Positions 54,500-63,563 of a stretch of 64,000 nt of DNA are shown here, piece after piece. This stretch comes from Actinophytocola oryzae (GTDB lineage Bacteria; Actinomycetota; Actinomycetes; Mycobacteriales; Pseudonocardiaceae), in NCBI RefSeq assembly GCF_004364325.1, contig NZ_SOCP01000019.1, positions 1 to 64,000 of the forward strand, read 5' to 3'. Numbering within the stretch: the first letter of the stretch is position 1; each line of letters starts with the position of its first letter. The notes beneath the pieces are model-generated. The model searched no databases. It was not told the origin of the DNA and was given only the letters and a program-made list of their open reading frames with translations. A program made the translations under genes and the position numbers.

Positions 54500-55459
54500 A
54501 TGCCGCAGGGGGTCCCCCGGTTTCCACGCTATCAGTGGGCACCGACAATTCCGGTCGTGCGCACCACCCAGCTCCAGCGCGTCGACCTGAACCTGCTGGT
54601 CGCGCTGGCCGCGCTGCTCGAGGAGCGGCACGTGTCCCGCGCGGCCGACCGGATCGGGCTGTCGCAGCCCGCGACCAGCCGCGCCCTGCAGCGGCTGCGT
54701 CGCACGCTCGACGACGAGCTGCTGGTGCGCACCCGCGACGGCTACCAGCTCACGCCCCGCGCCGAGCGGATCCAGCGTGAGCTGGCCGGCATCCTCCCCC
54801 GTCTCGAGGTGCTGTTCGGCACCGAGGGGTTCGACCCCGCGACCGCGACCGACGACTTCCGCCTGATGGGCACGGACTTCGCGGCGACCATCTTCGGTCC
54901 CGGTCTCGCGCGGCGGCTGTCCGACCTGCCCGGCATCTCGATGACGTTCCGGCAGTGGCACGACGGCGTGTTCGAGGACGTCTCGCACGGGTTGGTCGAC
55001 CTGGCCTTCGCGGCCGTGTCCATCGACCCGACGTTGCGCAGCGAGCTGCTTTTCGACGAGCGGTTCGTCTGCCTGATGGCCGCGGCGAACCCGCTCGCGG
55101 ACCGGGAAGCCCTGTCGCTGCAGGACTTCCTCGGCGTGGCACACGTGGTGGTCGACGTGCTGCAGGGTGAGCAGTCCGCAGTGGACAGACGACTCACGGA
55201 ACTCGGGCTGCACCGCCGCGCGACCCTGTCCGTGCCCTACCACACGGCCGCGATACTCGCGATCCCCGAAACCCCGCTGGTGGCGACACTTCCGGAACGC
55301 CTCGTGTCCACACTGGACAATCCGGCGCTGAAGGTCGTCGCCGCGCCACCGGAGGTGGAGCCCATGCCCTACCTCATGACCTGGCACCCACGTCTCGACG
55401 ACGACCCGGCGCAGCGCTGGCTGCGGGACCTGGTTCGAGTGGTGGCCGCGCAGACCTAG
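54500..55459 (+). CDS. LysR-family transcriptional regulator
   Basis: The protein has the LysR winged HTH (VDLNLLVALAALLEERHVSRAADRIGLSQPATSRALQRLRRTL) and the effector domain to the end. ATG 54500 follows AAAGGGA at good spacing, although the HTH itself starts about 30 residues in. A GTG at 54557 would give the usual N terminus. It follows the SDR pair in the same direction and ends in a TAG contributed by the inverted-repeat element. Confidence 0.85.
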   Translation: MPQGVPRFPRYQWAPTIPVVRTTQLQRVDLNLLVALAALLEERHVSRAADRIGLSQPATSRALQRLRRTLDDELLVRTRDGYQLTPRAERIQRELAGILPRLEVLFGTEGFDPATATDDFRLMGTDFAATIFGPGLARRLSDLPGISMTFRQWHDGVFEDVSHGLVDLAFAAVSIDPTLRSELLFDERFVCLMAAANPLADREALSLQDFLGVAHVVVDVLQGEQSAVDRRLTELGLHRRATLSVPYHTAAILAIPETPLVATLPERLVSTLDNPALKVVAAPPEVEPMPYLMTWHPRLDDDPAQRWLRDLVRVVAAQT

Positions 55460-55626
55460 TGCCGCGTCCAGGCGAGGAGGGCACGTTTCTCCGTGGATCC
55501 AGGCGGCCGCTGGCGGCGTTGCCGGAAAGCCCGAGTACAACCCGGTACGAGCGGCTTCCCGGCGCCTTGCCAGCGACCACCTGGATCCACGGATAAACGA
55601 CCCTCCCCACCTGGACACGGCACTAG
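55456..55626. mobile_element. MITE-like long inverted-repeat element
   Basis: The two halves of this 171-bp segment are inverted copies. The outer ends read CTAGTGCCGCGTCCAGG and, inverted, CTAGTGCCGTGTCCAGG, and both arms contain TCCGTGGATCCAGG. The arms run about 82 bases at roughly 75-80 percent identity around a six-base centre. The terminal TAG triplets are the stop codons of the LysR gene on the plus strand and the GGDEF gene on the minus strand. No transposase is encoded. It may be a non-autonomous mobile element, a repetitive palindromic element, or a two-way terminator. Confidence 0.7.
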
Positions 55627-56999
55627 CGCCCGCCGTCGGCCTGACGCGGCACCAGCTGGATGCCCGGCGGACGGCGTGTCGCGGGCATCTTCCCCGAGTG
55701 CTCGCCGGAGACCCGCGTACAGTCGCGCCCCGCGGTCTTCGCCCCGTACAGCGCGGCGTCCGCGGCCAGCAGCAACGATGTCCGGTCGCCGCCGTGCACC
55801 GGGTACACGGCGGCGCCGACCGAGGCGGTGAGGCCGGTGACGTCCTTCTCCTCACCGTCGAAGTCGAACACCGTCACGGACAGCTCGGCCACCGTGGCCC
55901 GCACGCGCTCCGCGGCCTGCCGCACGTCGTCGACACCCAACCCCGGCAGCACGATCGCGAACTCCTCGCCGCCGTAGCGGCCCACCCGGTCGCGCCCGCG
56001 CACCGTCCGCTTGATCGCGTCGGCCACCGCACGCAGCACCATGTCGCCCGCGAGGTGCCCGTAGCCGTCGTTGACCCGCTTGAAGTGGTCGAGGTCCAGC
56101 AGCAGCACGCCGACCGTGCAGTCCATCCGGCGTGCGCGGGCGAGCTCGTCGGTCACGAGCTTCGCCCAGAACATCGCGTCCAGAAGGCCCGTCTTCGCGT
56201 CGTTGCGGCTGGCGTCGCGGAACTGCGGCATCAGGAGTCCCGTGTGCAGGGCCAGGACCGTGACGATCAGCAGCGGCGTCCACCACGGCCGGGCCGTCAT
56301 CACGACCGCGACGCCGCAACCCAACCCGACGGCACCCGCCAGCATCAGCTGGTCGGTGGCCGGACCGAGCGCGGTGCGGACCGGGCGGTCGAGGTTCGTC
56401 GCCAGGATGACGGCGACCACCAGCCCGTAGTTCACCGCCCGGTACACCACGGCTGCGGCGACCACGGCGAGCAACCCCGCCGGCCCGTCCAGCGCGGCGG
56501 CGAACGTCTCCGCCACCCCGGAGTACACCGAGTGCAGCACCCAGTAGGCGGCGAGGCAGCCGAGCATGACCGAGGCGGCCGTGAAGACCTTCCGGTGCGC
56601 TGGTGCCTCGAACCGGTACACGCGCACCCAGGAGTGCAGGTAGCCGAGCGTCACCAGCGCGCACAGCAGCGGCGGTGGCAGGAGCAGCACGCCCGCGAAC
56701 ATCCAGACCGACAGGAGGTTGACGTACGGCGTGCCCTCGACGGTGTCCTCGCGCATCCGCTCCATGCCCTTGGCCGCCTCGAGGCACGCCACGGAGGCGA
56801 CCACGAGCAGCACGAACCACAGCCAGTGCGTTCTGGTGACCGGGACGACCGTGACCGTGCTCGCCGCCGTGACGAGCGTGACCGCCTCGACGATCAGGAC
56901 GAACACCACCACCGGTCGCGCGCGTGACCACAGCTGCCAGTTCGCCGGCGCGTACCGAGCCCTCCCCCTCGTCGGGCCAGGAAGTTCTCCTTCGCCCAC
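55623..56999 (-). CDS. Membrane-bound GGDEF diguanylate cyclase
   Basis: The 458-residue protein has about seven hydrophobic helices (residues 25-265) and then a GGDEF domain. The active site is RYGGEEF, with an RxxD product-inhibition site (RGRD) five residues before it and LLLDLDHFKRVNDGYGHLAGD at the metal-binding strand. It makes cyclic di-GMP at the membrane. It is the paralogue of the C-terminal half of the fusion at 36007-38709, including THWLWF and TPYVNLLSVWMF in the sensor. The last codon lies at the edge of the inverted-repeat element. Confidence 0.9.
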   Translation of the reverse strand: MGEGELPGPTRGRARYAPANWQLWSRARPVVVFVLIVEAVTLVTAASTVTVVPVTRTHWLWFVLLVVASVACLEAAKGMERMREDTVEGTPYVNLLSVWMFAGVLLLPPPLLCALVTLGYLHSWVRVYRFEAPAHRKVFTAASVMLGCLAAYWVLHSVYSGVAETFAAALDGPAGLLAVVAAAVVYRAVNYGLVVAVILATNLDRPVRTALGPATDQLMLAGAVGLGCGVAVVMTARPWWTPLLIVTVLALHTGLLMPQFRDASRNDAKTGLLDAMFWAKLVTDELARARRMDCTVGVLLLDLDHFKRVNDGYGHLAGDMVLRAVADAIKRTVRGRDRVGRYGGEEFAIVLPGLGVDDVRQAAERVRATVAELSVTVFDFDGEEKDVTGLTASVGAAVYPVHGGDRTSLLLAADAALYGAKTAGRDCTRVSGEHSGKMPATRRPPGIQLVPRQADGGR

Positions 57000-57080
57000 C
57001 GCAGATCCCCCTCGCGAATCGAGGTTTCACGGTATCGGGCGGCCCTCCGGGTGTCGTGCCTCCGTTCGAGTGACGAACGT

Positions 57081-58622
57081 TCAGTGCCGGATGGGGATCC
57101 GGGCCATCGGCTCGATCAGCTCACGTTCCTCGTAGGAGAGGTGCGACAGCAGTGTGTCGGTGAGCAGGTCGACCACCGCCGACAGCTCGGTGATCCGCGC
57201 GGGGTCCGCGACCGTCGCGACCAGCGCCGCGTCGACGCGCTCCAGCACGTCGTGGATGACGTGGTGTTCCTCGGTCAGCCGCGCCAGCACCGGGGTCAGC
57301 CTGCCGTCGGCGCGGCGCAGCTGCGGGTAGAGGGTCCGGTCCTCCAGCGTGTGGTGCATGGTGACCAGGCGGCAGTAGCTCTCGCAGTAGGCACCCATCG
57401 TCCAGTTGTTCTGGCGCATGGTCATCGTGTTGATCTCCGACCTGGCCGCGGCCACGTCGGTCGCGCCGTCCGCGACCTGGCGGATCAGCGAACGGATCCT
57501 GGCCAGCTCGGCACGCAGGTGGTCGTGGATGGCGATCAGCTGCTGGCCGCCGACGCGGCCCTCCGCGGTGTAGACGGCGTCCGCCTCGGGTGCCGGTCCG
57601 GTCGGGCGAACCGACTCGTCCCACAGGCGCTCGGTCGACAGGCGGGTGCCGTCGTCGGGGGTCGGGGTGATGCCGAGGTGTTCCGGCACCGGTGCCGTCG
57701 CGGCCACGAGCACCGGCGCGTCCTCCTCGCGTGCCAGCATGTTCCGTTCCTGGTCGACCAGCTCGCGCACGCCCGGCGCGACCTCCTCCGCGAAGCGGCG
57801 CACGTCGTCGTCACCGCCTGCCTCCACCATCAGCACGAACCCGCTGATGCCGTCGGCGAGCGCCAGCTCGGCGAGCTGCTCGACCCACGCCTTGGCGGGT
57901 CCGCGCAGGAAACCGTTGCCGCTGAAGGAACCCGAGATGTTGTAGAGCCGCCTGACCGCCGAGGGCGACCGGCCTGCTTCCTGCGCCGCCTCGTCGATGA
58001 CCTCGTTCATCCCGGCCAGCTGCTCCGGCGGCGCGTACGGGCTCGACGGGAGCCAGCCGTCGGCCTTCGCGCCGGTCAGCCGCAGCATCCGCCGCTTGTA
58101 CGCGCCGAGCCAGATGCCGACGGGGTGTGCCGGGAACGGGCCGGGGTGCGCCCCGTCGAGCGAGTAGTGCCTGCCGGGCAGGCGGATGCCGCGCCCCGGT
58201 GTCCACAGTGCCCTGATCACGTCGATCGCCTCGGACAGCGCCTCGATCGACTCGCCGGGCGTGCGGCGCGGGCCGTCCATGGCGGCGATGCCGTCCCAGA
58301 AGGCACCGGCGCCGAGACCCAGCTCGACGCGGCCGCCGGTGATGATGTCGAGGCTGGCCGCGGCGCGGGCGAGCACCGCGGGCGGGCGCAGCGGCAGGTT
58401 GGCGACGTTGGGGAACACGCGGACGTTCTGGGTGGCCGCCGCGATGACCGACAGCGACGTCCACGTGTCGAGGAACGCCGCCTGGTACGGGTGGTCCTGC
58501 ACGCTGACGAGGTCGAGGCCCAGCACGTCGGCGGACTGCGCGAGCTGCAGCGCCTCGCCGAACTCGGCCGCGGCAGGCGGCAGGAAGACACCGAACTCGA
58601 GTGGGTGGCCGTAGTCTGGCAT
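57081..58622 (-). CDS. Luciferase-like oxidoreductase fused to hemerythrin domain
   Basis: This 513-residue protein joins an F420/FMN-type luciferase-like barrel (residues 1-330; FGVFLPPAAAEFGEALQLAQSADVLGLDLVSVQDHPY) to a hemerythrin HHE domain (about 365-510). The latter carries iron-ligand residues in IHDHLRAE, HHTLEDRTLYPQL, EEHHVIHDVLERV and HLSYEERELIEPM. The flavin part could reduce or oxidise a small molecule and the di-iron part could sense or store oxygen or nitric oxide. It is divergent from a MarR gene, with operators between the two starts. ATG 58622 gives the clean barrel N terminus. Confidence 0.85.
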   Translation of the reverse strand: MPDYGHPLEFGVFLPPAAAEFGEALQLAQSADVLGLDLVSVQDHPYQAAFLDTWTSLSVIAAATQNVRVFPNVANLPLRPPAVLARAAASLDIITGGRVELGLGAGAFWDGIAAMDGPRRTPGESIEALSEAIDVIRALWTPGRGIRLPGRHYSLDGAHPGPFPAHPVGIWLGAYKRRMLRLTGAKADGWLPSSPYAPPEQLAGMNEVIDEAAQEAGRSPSAVRRLYNISGSFSGNGFLRGPAKAWVEQLAELALADGISGFVLMVEAGGDDDVRRFAEEVAPGVRELVDQERNMLAREEDAPVLVAATAPVPEHLGITPTPDDGTRLSTERLWDESVRPTGPAPEADAVYTAEGRVGGQQLIAIHDHLRAELARIRSLIRQVADGATDVAAARSEINTMTMRQNNWTMGAYCESYCRLVTMHHTLEDRTLYPQLRRADGRLTPVLARLTEEHHVIHDVLERVDAALVATVADPARITELSAVVDLLTDTLLSHLSYEERELIEPMARIPIRH

Positions 58623-58638
58623 GCCGACAGTATGCCAG

Positions 58639-58666
58639 ACAGATGTTCTGTCGCGCAGACGTTCTG
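58639..58666. promoter_or_regulatory. Two MarR-type palindromic operators
   Basis: ACAGATGTTCTGT (58639-58651) and CAGACGTTCTG (58656-58666) are each perfect palindromes around a three-base centre, 16 to 17 bases apart centre to centre. They fill the 64-base gap between the divergent oxidoreductase and MarR genes. They are the likely binding sites of that MarR protein for both promoters. Confidence 0.75.
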
Positions 58667-58686
58667 TGAGGGCTATCATTGGCGGG

Positions 58687-59169
58687 GTGACGGCTTTGGA
58701 CGGCGACCTGGGCTGGACCCTCGGCGTGGTCTTCCGCGCGTACGTCAAGGCGACGAACGCGGCGGTCGGCGACCTGCCCGGCGGCCACCGCGGGTACCAG
58801 ATCCTGACCGCCGCCACGCGTGACCAGCCGGAAAGCCAGTCGGCGCTGTGCCAGCAGCTGGGCATCGACCGGACGGTGATGACCTACCTGCTCGACGACC
58901 TCGAGGCTGCGGACCTCGTCGCACGCAGGGCCGCGCCGACCGACCGCAGGACCCGGCACGTCGTCGCCACGGAGACCGGCCGCGCCCGCCTCGCCGACCT
59001 CGACCGCAGGCTCGCGCACGCCGAGACCCACGTGCTGTCCGGCCTGTCGAAGGACGAGCAGCGGAGCCTCAAGGCGCTGCTGGGCCGCCTCGCCTCGCAC
59101 GTCAACGAGCTGGACCCGGTGGCGGACACCTGCACGGTCGTGGAAGATATAGCGGCATCGCGCTCGTAA
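58687..59169 (+). CDS. MarR-family transcriptional regulator
   Basis: This 160-residue MarR protein has the winged helix QSALCQQLGIDRTVMTYLLDDLEAADLVARRAAPTDRRTRHVVATETG. It begins at GTG 58687. Its position next to divergent palindromes and the luciferase-hemerythrin gene makes it the local repressor of that gene and itself. The ligand is unknown. Confidence 0.88.
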   Translation: MTALDGDLGWTLGVVFRAYVKATNAAVGDLPGGHRGYQILTAATRDQPESQSALCQQLGIDRTVMTYLLDDLEAADLVARRAAPTDRRTRHVVATETGRARLADLDRRLAHAETHVLSGLSKDEQRSLKALLGRLASHVNELDPVADTCTVVEDIAASRS

Positions 59170-59202
59170 CCTGTTCGCATCTTGACTGAGTCGTAGGCCT
59201 CG

Positions 59203-59233
59203 TTGATAGTTAGGCAGATTGCCTAACTATCAA
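59203..59233. promoter_or_regulatory. Perfect palindromic operator for the ROK regulator
   Basis: TTGATAGTTAGGCA and TGCCTAACTATCAA are perfect 14-bp inverted arms with three bases between. The site ends 17 bases before the TTG start of the ROK gene, so the protein probably represses its own operon from here. Confidence 0.85.
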
Positions 59234-59249
59234 CCTGCGAGGCACGACG

Positions 59250-60368
59250 TTGACGCAACAGGCCGGCTCCTCCCGACTCCTCCGCGAGATCAACGAGTCC
59301 GCGGCGCTCAGCCTCCTGCTCGAACGCGGCCCGCTCACCCGTGGCGACCTGCGGGAGCTGACGGGGCTCGCGAAGCCGACCACCTCGGACGTGATGCGCC
59401 GCCTGCAGGACGCGGGCCTCGTCCGGGTCGTCGGGCGCACGAGCGGGGGCCCCGGCCCGAACGCCGACATCTACGACGTCAACCCCGACGCGGCCTTCGC
59501 CGCCGCGGTCTCGTTGCAGGAGAAGGACTCCACGCTGGTCACGGCGGTGTGCGACCTGTCGGGCGAGGTCCGCGCGCGGGTGACGACCAAGCTCGTCGAC
59601 GACCCGGTCCGCTCGGTGGGCGACGCGGTCGGGCTGGCGTGCCAGAAGGCCCGCATCCCACGCAAGCGCCTGGACCACGTGCAGCTCGGCGTCCCCGGCG
59701 CGCACCACGACGGCACGATCCGGTACGTCGACGTGCCGGGCTGGTCGCGGCCGGGCCTCATCGAGGACATCCGCACGCGCCTGCGCACACCGGTGAGTGT
59801 GGACAACGACGTGAACCTGGCCGCGGCGGCCGAGCGGTCCCGGGGCATCGCGCGTGAGGCGGACAGCTTCGCCCTGCTGTGGCTCGGCGAGGAGGGCCTC
59901 GGCCTGGGCATCGACCTCGGCGGCACGATCCTGCACGGCGCACGCGGCGGTGCGGGCGAGATCGGCTACATGCCGGTCGGGCTGCCGCAGCGGGACGGCG
60001 TGCACGACTTCCAGGACCTCGTCGGCGGCCCGGCGATCCTGGCGCTGGCCGCGGAGCACGGCATCGAGGTCGAGCGGGCCGCGACCGCCGCCACCCACGA
60101 CGTGCTCCACGCGGCGCTCGCCGCACGCATCGCCGTCGGCATCTCGGCCGTGGTCGCCGTGCTCGACCCCGCGCTCGTCGTCCTCGCGGGCGAGGTCGGC
60201 CAGGCGGGCGGCCCCGCCCTCGCCGCCGCCGTCGCGAGCGCGCTGCGGGACCTGTCAGTACTCGAGACCGAGGTCGCCGCCACCGGCCTCACCGAGGACG
60301 CCGTGCTGCTCGGCGCACTCGACACCACCCTCACCGCGGTCCGCACCGCCCTGCTCGACCGCCGCTAG
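59250..60368 (+). CDS. ROK-family transcriptional repressor
   Basis: The 372-residue protein has an N-terminal winged helix (INESAALSLLLERGPLTRGDLRELTGLAKPTTSDVMRRLQDAGLVRVVGRT) and a C-terminal sugar-kinase-like ROK domain (GIDLGGTILHGARGGAGEIGYMP, VDNDVNLAA). The usual Zn-binding Cys cluster is not obvious, so it may be a pure sensor. TTG at 59250 is the start. It is the first gene of the sugar-uptake operon that follows. Confidence 0.9.
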   Translation: MTQQAGSSRLLREINESAALSLLLERGPLTRGDLRELTGLAKPTTSDVMRRLQDAGLVRVVGRTSGGPGPNADIYDVNPDAAFAAAVSLQEKDSTLVTAVCDLSGEVRARVTTKLVDDPVRSVGDAVGLACQKARIPRKRLDHVQLGVPGAHHDGTIRYVDVPGWSRPGLIEDIRTRLRTPVSVDNDVNLAAAAERSRGIAREADSFALLWLGEEGLGLGIDLGGTILHGARGGAGEIGYMPVGLPQRDGVHDFQDLVGGPAILALAAEHGIEVERAATAATHDVLHAALAARIAVGISAVVAVLDPALVVLAGEVGQAGGPALAAAVASALRDLSVLETEVAATGLTEDAVLLGALDTTLTAVRTALLDRR

Positions 60369-60377
60369 GAGGCATCG

Positions 60378-61697
60378 ATGTTCCGCCGCCGAACCCTGCT
60401 CGCACTGTCCGCCGCCACCGCCCTGCTGGCCGCCTGCACCCCCGGCACGAACGCCAACGACGAGATCGCGCCTGCCGGTCAGGAGGCCAAGGGCACCGTC
60501 GAGTTCTGGCACTTCTTCACCGACCGCGAGTCCGACGCCATCGACGCGGCCATCGCGAAGTTCGAGAAGCTGCACCCGGACATCGACGTGAAGGTCACCT
60601 CCGGGCAGGACGACGCGAAGATGCTGCAGGCCATCTCGTCCGGCAAGGGCCCGGACGTCGGACTGTCCTACTCGACGGACATCGTCGGGAAGTTCTGCTC
60701 CGGAGGCGCGTGGCGCGACCTCACCCCGTTCATCGACCGCGACAAGGTCGACCTCGAGCAGTTCCCACAGACGGTGCGCGGGTACACGTCCTATCACGAC
60801 CGCCGCTGCGCGATGCCGTTCCTCGCCGACGTCTACGGCCTGTACTACAACAAGACCCTGCTGGCGCAGGCCGGTTACACCGCGCCGCCGAAGACCATGA
60901 CCGAGCTTGCCGACATGGCGAAGAAACTCACGAAGCGGGCGCCGGACGGCACCATCGAGGTCGCGGGTTTCGTGCCACTGCTGAACTTCTACGAGCACAC
61001 GCCCCAACACCTCGCGCCGCTGTGGGACGCGAAGTGGCTGAGCGGGGACGAGAAGTCGGTCATCGGGACGGACCCGAACTGGCAACCGATGCTCAAGTGG
61101 CACAAGGACCTCGTCGACTGGTACGGCTACGACAGGCTGCAGCAGTTCACCGCGGGCCTCGGCGACGAGTGGAACGCGGACAACGCCTTCCAGGCGGGCA
61201 AGATCGCGATGGCCGTCGACGGCGAGTACCGCGTCGCGTTCGTGGAGGACCAGGCACCGAACCTCGACTTCGGCACCGCTGCGCTGCCCGTGGCCGACAA
61301 GCAGGCCGACCGCTACGGCGCGGGTTTCGTCACCGGCAACATCATGGGCATCTCGGCCAACTCCAAGAACCCGGAGGCATCCTGGGAACTGGTCAAGTAC
61401 CTGACGACCGACACGGACGCGATCGTGGGTCTCGCGAACTCGATCAAGAACGTGCCGACCACGAAGGACGCCCTCGCCTCTCCGGCACTCGAGGCCGACG
61501 AGCGGTTCAGGCCGTTCCTGGACATCTTCGCCAACCCCGGTACCTCGACCACGCCGCCGAACGCGTCCGGCCCGAAGTACGTGGAGATGACGCAGGAGTT
61601 CGTCAACACGTACCTGTCCGGCGCGACTCCGGACCTGGCCGGTGGCCTGAAGGACCTCGACGGGAAGATCGACCAGGCACTGGACCTCGGGCGCTAG
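60378..61697 (+). CDS. Sugar ABC transporter substrate-binding lipoprotein
   Basis: This is a 439-residue family-1 extracellular solute-binding protein. The lipoprotein signal is FRRRTLLALSAATALLAAC, with Cys20 as lipobox residue. The mature region has FWHFFTDRESDAIDAAIAKFEKLHPDIDVKV and typical hinge segments. It captures a sugar or oligosaccharide outside the cell and delivers it to the two permeases that follow. The ATPase is not in the window and may be a shared MsiK-type protein, as is usual in actinomycetes. Confidence 0.92.
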   Translation: MFRRRTLLALSAATALLAACTPGTNANDEIAPAGQEAKGTVEFWHFFTDRESDAIDAAIAKFEKLHPDIDVKVTSGQDDAKMLQAISSGKGPDVGLSYSTDIVGKFCSGGAWRDLTPFIDRDKVDLEQFPQTVRGYTSYHDRRCAMPFLADVYGLYYNKTLLAQAGYTAPPKTMTELADMAKKLTKRAPDGTIEVAGFVPLLNFYEHTPQHLAPLWDAKWLSGDEKSVIGTDPNWQPMLKWHKDLVDWYGYDRLQQFTAGLGDEWNADNAFQAGKIAMAVDGEYRVAFVEDQAPNLDFGTAALPVADKQADRYGAGFVTGNIMGISANSKNPEASWELVKYLTTDTDAIVGLANSIKNVPTTKDALASPALEADERFRPFLDIFANPGTSTTPPNASGPKYVEMTQEFVNTYLSGATPDLAGGLKDLDGKIDQALDLGR

Positions 61698-61698
61698 C

Positions 61699-62682
61699 AT
61701 GACCGCCGTCCTCACCCGTCCATCCACAGTGGACGCACGACCGGCGCGACGGCGGGTGCCGCGCCGGTGGCGGCACCGGCTGACGGTGCTGAGCTTCATG
61801 GCACCCGCGCTCGTGGGCATCGCGGTGTTCTTCGTCTACCCGCTGTTCGCCGCGATCTACTTCTCCTTCACCAGGTTCGACCTGCTGACCGTGCCGCAGT
61901 GGGTGGGGTTCAGGAACTACGTGTACCTGTTCGCGCACGACACGCTCGCCCACGAGGCGGCGTGGAACACACTGTGGTTCGTGCTGATCCTGGTGCCCGC
62001 GCGGATGGTCGGGGCGCTGCTCACGGCCATGCTGCTGACGTCGCTCAAGCGCGGCGGCGGGTTCTTCCGGACGGTGTTCTACCTGCCGGCGCTCGCACCT
62101 CCCGTGGCGGCGACGATCGCCTTCGTGTTCCTGTTCAACCCGGCGACCGGACCGGTGAACGGGGTGCTGAGCTGGTTCGGCGTCGACGGTCCGCTGTGGT
62201 TCGACTCGCCGGAGTGGGCCAAGCCGTCGCTGGTGCTGCTCGGCACCTGGGCCGTCGGCGACCTCATGGTGATCTTCCTGGCCGCCCTGCTCGACGTGCC
62301 GAAACCTCTGTACGAGGCGGCTTCGCTCGACGGGGCGAGCGCGTGGCAGCGGTTCCGGTTCGTGACGCTGCCGTCGCTGTCACCGGTGCTGCTGTTCGCG
62401 GCGGTGACCGGGGTGATCCAGACACTGCAGTACTTCACGCAGGCGGCGGTCGCCGCGAGTGTCGCGAGTGGCACGGCCACGACCGGCGGCGGCATCTCCT
62501 CGACGTTCGGCTATCCGGAGCAGTCCACGCTCACCTACCCGCTGCACCTGTACGTCGAGGGCTTCCGGTACTACGACATGGGTTACGCGAACGCGTTGGC
62601 GGTCATGCTGTTCGTGGTCGCGTTCGCGGTCACCCTGTTGCTGCTGCGACGTTTCCGGGCGTTCGCGGGAGGTGGGCGGTGA
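61699..62682 (+). CDS. Sugar ABC transporter permease (MalF type)
   Basis: The 327-residue protein has six hydrophobic helices and the ATPase-docking EAA loop YEAASLDGASAWQRFRFVTLPSLSP near residue 210. It forms the membrane channel with the following MalG-type permease. It starts one base after the binding-protein gene and overlaps the next permease by four bases. Confidence 0.92.
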   Translation: MTAVLTRPSTVDARPARRRVPRRWRHRLTVLSFMAPALVGIAVFFVYPLFAAIYFSFTRFDLLTVPQWVGFRNYVYLFAHDTLAHEAAWNTLWFVLILVPARMVGALLTAMLLTSLKRGGGFFRTVFYLPALAPPVAATIAFVFLFNPATGPVNGVLSWFGVDGPLWFDSPEWAKPSLVLLGTWAVGDLMVIFLAALLDVPKPLYEAASLDGASAWQRFRFVTLPSLSPVLLFAAVTGVIQTLQYFTQAAVAASVASGTATTGGGISSTFGYPEQSTLTYPLHLYVEGFRYYDMGYANALAVMLFVVAFAVTLLLLRRFRAFAGGGR

Positions 62683-63539
62683 CCGCGGTGACGGCGCGGA
62701 GGCGCAGTGGGACGGCGGTGCGTGAGTCGCTGCTGATCGCGGTGGCACGCAACAGCATCGCGATCGCGGTGGCGGTGTTGTTCGTGTTGCCGTTCGTGTT
62801 CGTGATCCTGATGTCGTTCATGACGAGCGACCAGGCGCTGACGTCGAACCTGTGGCCGACGACGTGGCACCCGGAGAACTTCCTGGACATCTTCAGGAAG
62901 TTCCCGATGTTCGACTACCTCGTCAACACGGTCGTCTACGTCGCGCTCGCCACCGGGTTCATGCTGCTGTCGAGCGTGCCCGCCGCGTACGCGCTGGCGA
63001 AGCTGCGGTGGCGCGGCGAGAACGCGGTGTTCATCGTGATCATCTGCATGATGATGCTGCCGCCGCAGGTGGTCACCGTGCCGCTGTACCTGATGTGGTC
63101 GAACGCGGGACTGACCGGCACGCTCTGGCCGCTGATCCTGCCGATGCTCGCCGGTGACGCGTTCAGCATCTTCCTGTTGCGCCAGTTCCTGCTCACGATC
63201 CCGGACGCCGTCGTGGACGCCGCACGCATCGACGGCTGCGGCGAGTGGCAGGTGCTGCTGCGGGTCGTGGTGCCGATGGCGAGGCCGGGCATCGCGGCGA
63301 CGGCCATCTTCCAGTTCTTCTACGCGTGGAACGACTACTACGGGCCGCTGCTCTACACGAGTGAGAACCAGTCGAACTGGACGCTGTCGATCGCGCTGTC
63401 GCAGTTCAAGCAGCTGCACCACGTGGAGTGGAACCTGGTGATGGCCGCGACGCTGATCGTGATGGTGCCGGTGGTCATCGTGTTCTTCCTCGCACAGAAG
63501 GCGTTCGTGCAGGGCGTGACGTTGACGGGGGTCAAGTGA
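62679..63539 (+). CDS. Sugar ABC transporter permease (MalG type)
   Basis: This is the 286-residue second permease, with an EAA-type loop VDAARIDGCGEWQVLLRVVVPMARPG. It begins at GTG 62679, inside the stop codon of the first permease. It completes the importer channel for the sugar bound by the preceding lipoprotein. Confidence 0.92.
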   Translation: MTAVTARRRSGTAVRESLLIAVARNSIAIAVAVLFVLPFVFVILMSFMTSDQALTSNLWPTTWHPENFLDIFRKFPMFDYLVNTVVYVALATGFMLLSSVPAAYALAKLRWRGENAVFIVIICMMMLPPQVVTVPLYLMWSNAGLTGTLWPLILPMLAGDAFSIFLLRQFLLTIPDAVVDAARIDGCGEWQVLLRVVVPMARPGIAATAIFQFFYAWNDYYGPLLYTSENQSNWTLSIALSQFKQLHHVEWNLVMAATLIVMVPVVIVFFLAQKAFVQGVTLTGVK

Positions 63540-63563
63540 ACGGCCCGAGCGAGAGGACACAGC

